Under the pieces are notes generated by a model that ran no database searches, was not told the DNA's origin, and was given only the letters and a program-made list of their open reading frames with translations. A stretch of DNA of 30,433 nt from JAGVMG01 sp964461105 (GTDB lineage Bacteria > Chlamydiota > Chlamydiia > Chlamydiales > Rhabdochlamydiaceae). The stretch is taken from contig CAYWSY010000012.1 in the NCBI GenBank assembly GCA_964461105.1, positions 1 through 30,433 on the forward strand, written 5' to 3'. How positions within the stretch are numbered: the first letter of the stretch is position 1; the number at the start of each line of letters is the position of its first letter. Positions 23,501 to 26,180 of the stretch are shown piece by piece. The position numbers and the translations under genes are program-made.

Positions 23501-26123
23501 CTCCCGTATAACCGATGACCCCTGTCGTTCTAACTGAAGAACTCTGCGTTATTGTCGCTGCCGTCACTCCCAATGAATTAAGCGGCGTTGTTCCCCCGAC
23601 AGCCCCCGTAAACGTCGTCGTACCGATTCCACCGGTGACTGTAAGAGCCTGAGCTCCATTCAGAGTCGAGCTAAAGGTGACATTCGCATTATTAGAGGTG
23701 ATTGTACTTGTGCCCGTCAGACTAACAGGAAATCCAAAAACAAGAGGATTCGCTCCAGTTACAGTGACATTGCCTCCAACCTGAACCGAGCTTGCACTAG
23801 TAAAGGTCAGATTGGTAAGAGGAGTTGTATTTCCAACAGCGCCACCAAAGGAAACAACCCCTCCCGTTCCCGCACGTAGCGTCAGCGAAGTGGCCCCATT
23901 AAGAGTGCTTGAAAAGCTGATATTTGCCCCAGCAGCAGTTCCGCCAGCATTAGTGCTATCAAAAGTGAGGGCTCCCGTAATGGCAACTGGGCCTGTCATC
24001 GTAATGATCCCGCCACTTGTCGTGATGTTTCCATTCACATTGATTGCAGTGGACCCCGTGTAACTTAACGCCCCTGTTGTTCTTGAAGTCGAATTTTGAG
24101 CAAGCGTTGCAGCCGTTGCACTTAACGAATTGAGCGGGGTTGTTCCCCCGACAGCCCCTGTAAAGGTCGTGATCCCTGACCCGCCATTAATTGTGAGCGC
24201 TTGAGCTCCATTGAGAGTAGAACTAAATGTAACATTCGCATTGTTAGAGGTGATTGCACTCGTTCCCGTCAAACTAACAGGGCTTGGAAATAAAAGAGGA
24301 TTCGCTCCAGTTACAACGATATTGCTTCCAATTTGGATAGAGCTTGCACTTATAAAAGACAAGTTCACAAGAGGAGTGACCCCTCCGACAGCACCTCCAA
24401 AGGATACCACTCCAGCCGTTCCACCTCTTAGCGTCAGTGTCCGAGCTCCCGATCCATTAATTGTTGAAGAAAAACTAATATTAGCTCCGGCTGGAGTCGC
24501 ACCTGCATTCGTCGCATCCAAGACCACATTTGCCCCGAGCGTTGTCACACCAACTAAACTAATCGCTCCCCCTCGAGTCGTAATATTCGCATTAAGCGCA
24601 ATCGGCCCAACATTCGTAGAGCCCGCTGTCAAAGACAGGGAAACCCCCACGTTGGTCATGGTAACCGCATTGGTAACCGTAATCGAGCTTCCAGCACCAT
24701 TCTGGGCACATAACGCCACATTGGAAGCTGCTGCAGCGATGGTCGCAGGAGCAATTGTTCGCGCAGTCCCATTCGCGCAATTAGGCGCTGAACATTGAGC
24801 CACTGTACTCGATCCACCAGTAACAATAATAACCGAGGAAGGATCGAGCAGCCAGTTACCAAATTGACCTAAAGGAGCTGAAGTATCAACAAACCCCGTT
24901 TCAATCCCAAGATCGAGCTTTCCAGAGGTTTCAACAAAACCCCCATCTCCCCCTTTCGCACCCCCTCGCGCATAAACCGTTCCATCAAATAACGTCGTCT
25001 CATCCGCCCATAAAATTACTTCACCGCCGTTGCCTTGAGACAGAGCATCCGCAACGATTACAGAGTGCGCATCCATTACCGTATTCTCTGCAGTCGGCGT
25101 CTTACCTTTACCCTGATACTCCCCACCAATCCGCACACTCCCGCCACCCACATCCCCTGAGGCATCGATCCTAGCACCTGCAAGATGCAAGTGATCCCCT
25201 AACACCTCCACCCTACCGCCCAGCTCTCCTTTATAAGCTCTAGACGCATCGATCTCCCCACTCACTTCTACCTGAGTTGCTCCTTCAATACGCACCCGAT
25301 CTGCGCTCACCTTGCTCGTATGAAGCAAATGGATTACCCCATTGACCTCTTCAAGCGCATTTGCAGGCGTAATCCCATCTGTATTCACAACCATTTTAAT
25401 CGCATGCCGTGCTGTGCGCATCGACAGATCAACTGCGCCCTGAATCGCTTGAATCTCTCCGAAATTCTCAATCAGCGCTTGTTTCAGCTCTCCATCCACT
25501 GTGAACTGAATCAACCCATCCCCCGCAAAATCGAGCGTTACCCTCTCTGCGGACGCTAAAACCACACGCCCCGCGCGTGCAAGGATCGATCCCCTATTTT
25601 CAATGAAAGGAGCTAGCAATGCGACAAACCCCTCAGGGCTTGCCGAGATCAGACCATGATTTATAATCGAGGCTTTTTCAGAACCCGGTTCAAGCGCAAA
25701 GACGTAATTGTCTTTTAAGAAATCCTCATCCCGAATATTGAGCGTTGAGGCAAGAAAAGAGCCCGTATTGACAATAGCGTTCGGGCCAAATACAATCCCA
25801 TTGGGATTCACAAGAAAGACACGCCCATTTGCTGAGAGCTTTCCAAAAATCTCACTCTCATTTTTTCCCGTTACTCGAGATAGCACAGAAGATTTAAGGG
25901 AAGGCTGGATAAACTGAACATGCTCCCCATCTGCAATCTGAAAATTGGAGAAATGCAAAATCGCGCGATCCGATGCTGTAATCGATAGCGTGCGCGAATC
26001 TACCTGGAGACATTCCGCTTGGCCTGCCGCAATGTCACTTAACTCCGGCAGAGCACATAGAGGGACCGTTCCCAAGATCCAGGGAAGAAGATAAACCCAC
26101 TTAGGAATTGTATGACCCTTCAA
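5526..26123 (-). CDS. Giant filamentous haemagglutinin-like exoprotein (TpsA)
   Basis: An uninterrupted frame of 6865 codons (I estimate 650-680 kDa) encodes a two-partner-secretion exoprotein. Residues 1 to about 24 form a signal peptide (basic MKGHTIPK, hydrophobic core, cleavage near PLCA-LPEL). Residues about 25-290 are the TPS domain recognised by TpsB, with DGEHVQFIQPS (65-75) and the NPNGI box (106-110). Residues 290-430 form a Gly-rich beta-helix transition ending in FVETSGK (396-402) and the conserved NWLLDP (423-428). From about residue 500 to 6770 come some 38 units with consensus elements GAVGG.T.LGALTI, QSAGSGTTTFNG, GAFTQNG.G and NTVNGAQ.LTL, expected to form one long parallel beta-helix. 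The C-terminus has Cys6793 and Cys6805, a Pro/Thr linker and a Phe-rich tail. The repeats are rich in Ser/Thr/Gly/Ala/Asn and almost free of Lys and Cys. The start is a TTG at 26123 with no good Shine-Dalgarno, and the true start may lie slightly upstream. Likely role: adhesin or surface fibre (inference). Confidence 0.93.
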   Translation of the reverse strand: MKGHTIPKWVYLLPWILGTVPLCALPELSDIAAGQAECLQVDSRTLSITASDRAILHFSNFQIADGEHVQFIQPSLKSSVLSRVTGKNESEIFGKLSANGRVFLVNPNGIVFGPNAIVNTGSFLASTLNIRDEDFLKDNYVFALEPGSEKASIINHGLISASPEGFVALLAPFIENRGSILARAGRVVLASAERVTLDFAGDGLIQFTVDGELKQALIENFGEIQAIQGAVDLSMRTARHAIKMVVNTDGITPANALEEVNGVIHLLHTSKVSADRVRIEGATQVEVSGEIDASRAYKGELGGRVEVLGDHLHLAGARIDASGDVGGGSVRIGGEYQGKGKTPTAENTVMDAHSVIVADALSQGNGGEVILWADETTLFDGTVYARGGAKGGDGGFVETSGKLDLGIETGFVDTSAPLGQFGNWLLDPSSVIIVTGGSSTVAQCSAPNCANGTARTIAPATIAAAASNVALCAQNGAGSSITVTNAVTMTNVGVSLSLTAGSTNVGPIALNANITTRGGAISLVGVTTLGANVVLDATNAGATPAGANISFSSTINGSGARTLTLRGGTAGVVSFGGAVGGVTPLVNLSFISASSIQIGSNIVVTGANPLLFPSPVSLTGTSAITSNNANVTFSSTLNGAQALTINGGSGITTFTGAVGGTTPLNSLSATAATLAQNSTSRTTGALSYTGSTAINVNGNITTSGGIITMTGPVAITGALTFDSTNAGGTAAGANISFSSTLNGATSLTLRAGTGGVVSFGGAVGNTTPLTNLTFTSASSVQVGGNVTVTGANPLVFGFPVSLTGTSTITSNNANVTFSSTLNGAQALTVTGGIGTTTFTGAVGGTTPLNSLGVTAATITQSSSVRTTGVIGYTGVTAINLGGNLTTSGSTITMTGPVNLTGTVVEDTTNAGASPAGASLSFSSTINGANPLTLNAGTGGSITFTGAVGGVTRIGALTITNATHVTANAITAASIAQSAGSGTTTFNGILNTNGASGISISTNIVNINANVTTTNLGVLSVTHSGLLTVPSGVILTLDGGFSDNGPGATSFGGTIVTNGRDIVFSGALTLPNSISLSTGTGIGNIAFLNTVNGTVAGAQNLNLTADGGNITFSSAVGGTTRLGSLQINSANNVTAASLTATTITQVAGTGTSTFNGAINLNNASGFVITGHNVSINNTVTTTSSGPVSVTLDGTLVFGSSAAMTLDGAFSQLGTGTVQSAGSITTTNDTILFTGAVSLTGANTLNTGAGIGDIQFMSTLNGPGALNLSAGTGAISVAGSIGSTTRLGALAITSGASLSTTSVSAVSINESGVTGLSTFAGNLNTNGAAGVQLVGTAFTINGNLISTNGGPFTVTHSGALNLTAGASTSLSGAFTESGAGTLNVSGTVLTINAGISFANTLNLTGALSLNSSAGVGSILLSNSVTGAQPFSLSSGAADITLSGAIGSPTPVTTMTISSANNVSTQAISAASLSQVAGTGTTTFNGALTTTGASGINLTGAAFTFNNPVTTTTGSGPLLMSNTAIVTFAAGATANIGGALTQSGSGGVSLANTMTVGGAISFASAVSIPVSETANLSTAATLQNITFSNTVDGPGNLTLAAGSGVSGGNISLLGAIGGTTRLGALTISSAFNVSTQAISAASIVQTAGSGTTTLTGTLNTNTVTGISLNVTHLNSNGSIITTAAGPVSLTHSGTMTSVFGGSTSISGAFSQTGGAVSVSGTLTTVNQPLSFASALTLTGALSLNSGTGGANALTLSSTVNGAQTLTLSSGTGSMTLSGAIGGVTPLTSVVISSVNALSAQAITAGSLTQTAGSGTSDFHGALATSTVSGISLTGTNIHLFAPVTTAASGPFAVVNTGTLTIDAAAIHNLDGPFTQSGGGPVSLAANVISTADNISFGSAVTLTGPVTLDTNVGVGNVTFSGAVSGTGPLVITAGTGDVTVSGTIGATALSSLTASGRNITVANIGGGSAGVSGATSLTATEVLAFTGTTYHAQTQSYSANTISLQAGALTTFTTNGNPITLTAASMTLSATTNLAINSTLGAITLTELHATAASLRTVNLNAGATGVITLAGVGTAGNSELSSLALTGGNLNLQGNIFSNTVSFTSSGTIFLGGDITAVNALNFPVAVVRNNVITSTITTNAAIQFQSTLNGDGMGVRNVTLSAGAGSITLTGAVGGVNPLNALTLSSAANVTANALSIGTLTQLSGTGTSTFNGAIATTAVGGISLTGTGFTFNNTVTTTGGGGLTITNSGVLSLPVAATLSLSGPLNQLGAGSVQLADTITSADEILFTGPITLTGNTSLSTSAVNQEITFQNTVDGAFDLTMGVGTSNINCNADIGSSIRLGAFSITTAENINLQGLSATSISLTNGNGTVTFGNVSTDGGDITVVGNNFVSTGSVTTLNGGNVTITNSGTLTGTNPQPLDVDGFFLQNGTGPYFQTGLIRTHTGTVVITSPMTIVGSAQFDTTGGGMTAGQNITFMSTIDGTAPLDLTAGAGSILFSGALGSITALGAITIQSAVNVTAQAVIAASIAQSAGTGTTLLNGALSTSGAAGIALTATNITRGAAITTLNGGPLTITNSGTFTSTAAGTISLDGAFTQNGTGSVQLVGSIITTGDAISFASAVTLFGNVSLITGTGSGNITLSSTVQGAFNLTLDSDGGNTTLGGAVGTAMVPLTSVTIAHANNVTAQAITAGSITQQTGSGLSTFNGALLSTGASGISLTGTNFAINGTVTTQAGSSGPFFLLNSGTATFGSGATGSIDAAFSQNGTGPVSLSNTLVVKGAVQFQGAVSIPTAQSATINTSSTNTNILFVNSLDGPGHLTLLSGTGDITLLTNAGSISRLGAVTVSSVRNWTTQGIIAASILQSAGSGTTVFNSDLNTNAVGGISLTAAAISILGNATTTSSGPIAIVNSGQLTTTAGKVVTSSGVFSQSGGGAVSLAGSIVTGNANLSITGAITLTAPVALSIGVGTGSTISFNTVNGNQSFTLTAGGGDILANAAIGGLTRVGAITVISARNVTVQDITAASITQLAGTGTSSLIGNFNTNGPAGITMIGTNFSRTGAIVTTNGGSLVVTNSGVLSGTMINTTSIDGSYTQNGTGPTFFAGTITTLNGPISFSGPITLVSTSEFDSSNSSQDITLSNTVNGFAGTEALTLTAGNGSIILGSAVGGTTTIGPLTITNADNLTTQAVRAVSIATTNPMSGLATFNGTLTTSGASGIALLGNQMSFQSVTTSAAGPMSITNTGSSSFANASTLTIAGSFTQTGAGALNYGAALTTTSGTISFAAPITLTANSSVSNSGTGSSVTLSGALDGAHTMSVTAGTGTFTLSGSMGATTPLTGFTLVSAGTAIFQNNLVTAGPFTTTATGTTTFNGSLTATTGAISLTGTAINLNNSVTTNSGAIAISNTGPLTVASSSPISSSSTFIQSGIGGTVSLGSNITTSGALQLSGVTTLTSGVALNSGGGTLTLSSTVNSDAMLTPRHLTLSAGAGAINLNGSVGGTNPLNTLTFQSGAAITATAALNAASIQQTAGSGLTWFQGALTTTAPAGIALTGTQFRFDQAVTATGNGGLSIVHTGALTMNAASHALTGIFSESGGGAVSIAANISTTSDMITFSDQVTLTGNVTLDSTNGGMSPGATIHFSSLIDGPFCLTLASGTGNILLDVAVGSMTPLNCLSAVGTTIFQSSSVRTTTTVQETGAINLGGDITTTGSNITLTGNVTQTASATLSTGGGAGDIHITGTVNPNISGHNLTLQTMTGTVTLDQPIGAITPFNVLTITGDTINWNGLGGAGQGALGTTTVVATTDLNYTGTTYFGATQLYTAGSNFNMDVANTTVSSSGSPITFNTGTIQQNAGDLDLESNGGNITMGNLLGTGFNFSMDASSGDFVFTQIGAPGQNLNNVSLTATTFTPTPVLVPNPGTNVYAAGLSVNTPTNAILIGAQLIPATYTQPVLIQGAVTFSCGANGDVIFNQSVNADVGGGSLAINFGACTGSVTFNAPVGGSLPLTSISIDQPINLSINSSMTVGSFAETNGSGTATVAAGMTTTAAGGISLDSAVISLSGAFSTASSGPMALTHTGALTIASGTSFMTDGSFTESGGGTVSLGGVVMTHNSLVSFAGPTTLTGDLNITTSNPTGGNISFGSTINGTLAGAQSLSFSAGTGDITLSGALGGGTRLGTLTITTAHDVIQAAITATAYTQLAATGTTTFNGAVDLSGPSGMQLTGNALTFNNTIHTSATNAPIVVTNSGLLTLTASANLTPSGAFTQNGSGSNSLAGSVTSGGAISFATAATLTGATSLDASTNNRNITLSSTINDTTAHTSNLNLTAGSGTITVAGAIGGTTPIGALTVVSVGDLTTGAIAATSITQMAGSGLSTMIGNLFTSGGAGISLSGVDFTLNGTLTTAAASTGPVAITHTGILTLTAGMATSIDGAFTESGVGGLVNLTGTISSNALFFANPITLIGALHLNSNGGALTLDTVDHNFALDLTAGAGNIVFNGAIGASTAIGAFTVHSAGGATVTYPLINALSFSQLASSATTTLSGVITTTGSSGISITGSIINQNAALNTTAPGPVSLTNSGTLTIGAAITSGGAVTQTGAGGINLGANIEAANAAISFVGAITLTFPVTLKTGPVGNDITFGASSTIDGAQNLQLIADGGEITFGANVGGGTRIGTLTIQSASDVLASGTIRAASIAQQAGSGTTTFNGALDTNTLSGISLTGTNFILNANVTTTAAGSMTTNHLGSMVIASTSTLSLAQAWQQFGTGSTTLAGSITTTAGGIDFFGPMLTSGTTASLNSSAGNQSIIFHNTVSGNSSLDMGNLTLNSGSGDISFLFDAGASPLVSLGDLTITNAHDVTTQAVTATSITQVAGTGTTVCNSDLQTSGSAGINLSGSTITLLGNVETQGTGPMSVTNSLLFTISPNTVLTIAGDFTQIRGIGGLDTFHLAGTVQTINALSDITFNSPITLTAATTLDTNTGGGSIFFASSSTVNGFYPVTLNAGSGNLSIAGIIGGSVPIGAITVINAFNATITANITALSLTKLAGGGTSSVGTMVTPVNLTTTGPAGINIVGTNFFRNGSVTTLNEGPVVVTIASSGTVTGVPGGTITVDGPFTQNGTGIVGLAGTINTNNAPISFAGRLVLGGNAILNSGSTGADVTLLNTVDTTTGMQSLTILSGVGTITLTQPVGTTVGRMPLNNLTLTGRNISVANIGAVSAGVTGTTTLTATNLMTFSGTTYNANAQSYSAVNAFQMSAGSLATFSSNGQAMTFSGAPIQLGTNTNLTLNTSGGLLTVGTVHAGSTALRTLVMNSGAGNLQVGAVGMAGNTEFASISLTGANITFSGDLVSNAATFAPSGTLFAGAGIYTTNTPLSFPTSVVLQATNTFSTGTTGANISFANTLDGTVDDVQGITLLAGGGSITFTGTVGGIARLSSLQIDSAFNVTANDINVDALLQFSGSGTSTFNGAIFVPTAFGIQLIGTNVAINNTLTTLSTGSLSIVNSGTLALSSTANLSGAFSQLGTGPTTFSGSITAGQPVVFTGPVLLSGTPSIDTSVAGQSVSFAHTITGSGDLTIACGNGDLTLSSAVGTVMSPIGVLTITSNHDFTFTTLAASALQMLNATGTATLNGSIYTNGPLGILAVGNNFVANSGTITTVGGGPLTLTNSGTFTGTALASFNLDGFFLQNGTGPVSLGGTIQTNNQNISFSSPVTLGVATGLNSGAGAGTITFFNTLDGANALSLTAGTGDVVFSAAVGSSARLGTLTIVSAHGVTAGNITAGALIQNGSTITGTTTLSGVVNTNAAGGINLTAANVVRGSSWTTTNGGIVINNSGTFTSTAAGTIFSGGSFNQSGAGPVSLAQTVQTTSSPLSFSGPVTLAGSTLLDTGIGLGTITFHHTVNGTQTLSLTSGTGDIVFELAVGGTTRLGALTISLANNVIFAALKATTISQIAGSGTTTFGGSTDTTGVGGIQLTGSAFAVNAALTTTNLGPITISNSGQLTLLAPCIADGAFTQSSGVGLSVIGANLTSNTDVITFTGPVSLSGLPTLQTTTQPISFVTTLNGPGGLILNPGVAAITFGGAAGATTSLGALTFVNAQNINTQAITAGSVTQTAGTGTTTVLGDLTTNAIGGISLNGAAFTLTGALSSTNGGPCAIQHSGLLTLNAGASSLLSGPFSESGAGLVSLSGTLHAEDQTITFNNPITLIGSTTLNSDGGADITIVSAIDGAQDLVLNAGTDGNILIQADIGAITPITTLTITNAHDVTTQAINAGSIAQSAGSGLSTLGALTTTLNAGIDLSGNQFTFSSPVTTGGVGPVQITNTGLLSIPSGSTFTVGGAFSQLGAGSVSLCEDITTANSPIVFTGPVSLCSTVTLDSGPTSGAITFSNTLSGAQTLILNAGAGNINLNAAVSGLTQLQINSATNMTASSINVDALNVSGVTNLATFTSSLTTNGALGINLTGNAFLFQGPITTQNLGPMVLTNSGDATFSSTQVITLDGPFTQNGTGLMFIGGSLTTNNQAIQVQEDIILTGNFLLDSGPGIGNITLLDDADGPFTLTIQAGLGDVQIDRPIGDGVALANFTIASAHDITLNGIGNIIPGVTGTVSLTASNDINLGNVFYSGSQFYSAGNNINFISGTQVNLTTFGGSIAFTQGTIQLSSASDLNIQTNNGALSFVEISGAVFENIIVNTGSGAAHLNIIGGGGTINTLDVAAGAIDFAGTIDVTNTNLVSETTIANIGAPVAITSANTAFFNALGGDVGTLASPILVNTTNQIYAGADGHANSLANFNGSSFDNTVHEIPSNPPCIIIFNGVVIKNCTTPPTPPSGGRRATTTPSFPFAVPGFDSSFFNLASDYFFFFDFIDESYFRRNQLMNYQSN
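5709..5747 (-). other. C-terminal cysteine pair of TpsA (possible anchor)
   Basis: The codons for Cys6805 (5709-5711) and Cys6793 (5745-5747) bracket the segment CIIIFNGVVIKNC. Cysteines are otherwise rare in the protein. In Haemophilus HMW1 a C-terminal cysteine pair forms a disulfide loop that keeps the exoprotein tethered to the cell. A similar role here is inferred from position only. The pair is followed by a 60-residue tail with a Pro/Thr-rich linker and an aromatic cluster (SDYFFFFDFIDESYF). Confidence 0.55.
5815..6401 (-). repeat. Module B4 of TpsA (approximate borders)
   Basis: This is the fourth copy of a distinct module that closes each block of repeat units. Its opening is HDITLNGIGNIIPGVTG, followed by the recurring element FYSGSQFYSAGNNI. 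It lies just before the C-terminal region. Borders are estimated by eye. Confidence 0.6.
9991..10529 (-). repeat. Module B3 of TpsA (approximate borders)
   Basis: Its opening GRNISVANIGAVSAGVTG is followed by TYNANAQSYSA, ALRTLVMNSGAGNLQVG and GMAGNTEFASISLTG. It aligns over nearly its whole length with module B1 (about 175 residues each), which suggests both descend from one block duplication. Confidence 0.7.
14276..14800 (-). repeat. Module B2 of TpsA (approximate borders)
   Basis: The opening TINWNGLGGAGQGALG and the element TYFGATQLYTAGSNF correspond to B1 and B3. The second half (TPTPVLVPNPGTNVYAAGL) has diverged and contains prolines unusual for the rest of the repeats. It closes the second block. 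Confidence 0.6.
19741..20261 (-). repeat. Module B1 of TpsA (approximate borders)
   Basis: The opening NITVANIGGGSAGVSG is followed by TYHAQTQSYSANTISL, SLRTVNLNAGATGVITL and GTAGNSELSSLALTG. It closes the first block of units and is clearly homologous to B3. Confidence 0.7.
23290..24660 (-). repeat. Recent tandem duplication, 552-bp period
   Basis: Within tpsA, positions near 23575 and 24127 start nearly the same plus-strand text (for example GTTGTTCCCCCGACAGCCCC in both). Long matching stretches continue over the whole period of 552 bp (184 codons), and a further partial copy continues toward 23290. At protein level the segments share AGANISFSSTLNGA, SLTGTS.ITSNNANVTFSS and TFTGAVGGTTPLNSL. 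This is the least diverged pair of units I see in the gene. Confidence 0.75.
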
Positions 26124-26151
26124 AACAATTGTACCGACCCTTTTTAACCAT
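26101..26151 (-). other. Short overlapping ATG frame at the tpsA start
   Basis: An ATG at 26151 opens a 16-codon frame (MVKKGRYNCFEGSYNS) that runs across the assumed TTG start of tpsA (26123) and ends at 26101-26103. It lies in a different frame from tpsA. Removing one base from its AAAAAGGG run would fuse it in frame to the tpsA signal peptide as MVKKVGTIVLKGHTIPKW. It may be a leader peptide, a sequencing indel signature or chance. Confidence 0.35.
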
Positions 26152-26180
26152 CAAATAAACAATACAACAATTTAATTCAA

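Larger units (their letters stand above)
5815..24624 (-). repeat. About 38 degenerate beta-helix repeat units in TpsA
   Basis: Using the landmark [AIV][VI]GG.T.[LI]..L.[IV] I count about 38 occurrences between residues about 500 and 6770. In the regular part the unit is about 160-168 residues (about 490 bp); one unit counted residue by residue is 168 long. A unit runs: AVGG.TRLGALTI, VTAQAITA.SI.Q.AGSGTTTFNG, L.TNGA.GI.LTG, a VTT...GP..ITNSG segment, GAFTQ.G.G, ISF...VTLTG, NTVNGAQ.LTL. The first four units are shorter. Every 8-11 units a different module (B1-B4) intervenes. The boundaries are approximate. Confidence 0.85.

Noticed and set aside
5815..24624. CRISPR-like or satellite DNA because of regular repetition
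   Set aside because: Repeats are coding, about 490 bp or more in period, diverged in DNA but conserved in protein.
5848..25917. Many plus-strand open frames of 60-195 codons opposite the giant gene (for example 24211-24798, 6610-7140, 15571-16083)
   Set aside because: They are mirror frames of a repetitive, stop-poor coding sequence. They recur in the same register in repeat after repeat, lack ribosome binding sites, and have Val/Pro/Ala-rich nonsense composition.
5526..26123. Polymorphic membrane protein (type Va autotransporter), because GGAV tetrapeptides occur
   Set aside because: There is no C-terminal autotransporter barrel and no regular FxxN series. The protein instead has a TPS domain and an adjacent TpsB.
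5526..26123. CDI/polymorphic toxin with C-terminal toxin and immunity gene
   Set aside because: The C-terminus shows no pretoxin motif or globular toxin domain, and no small immunity gene follows; the next gene is a convergent transporter.
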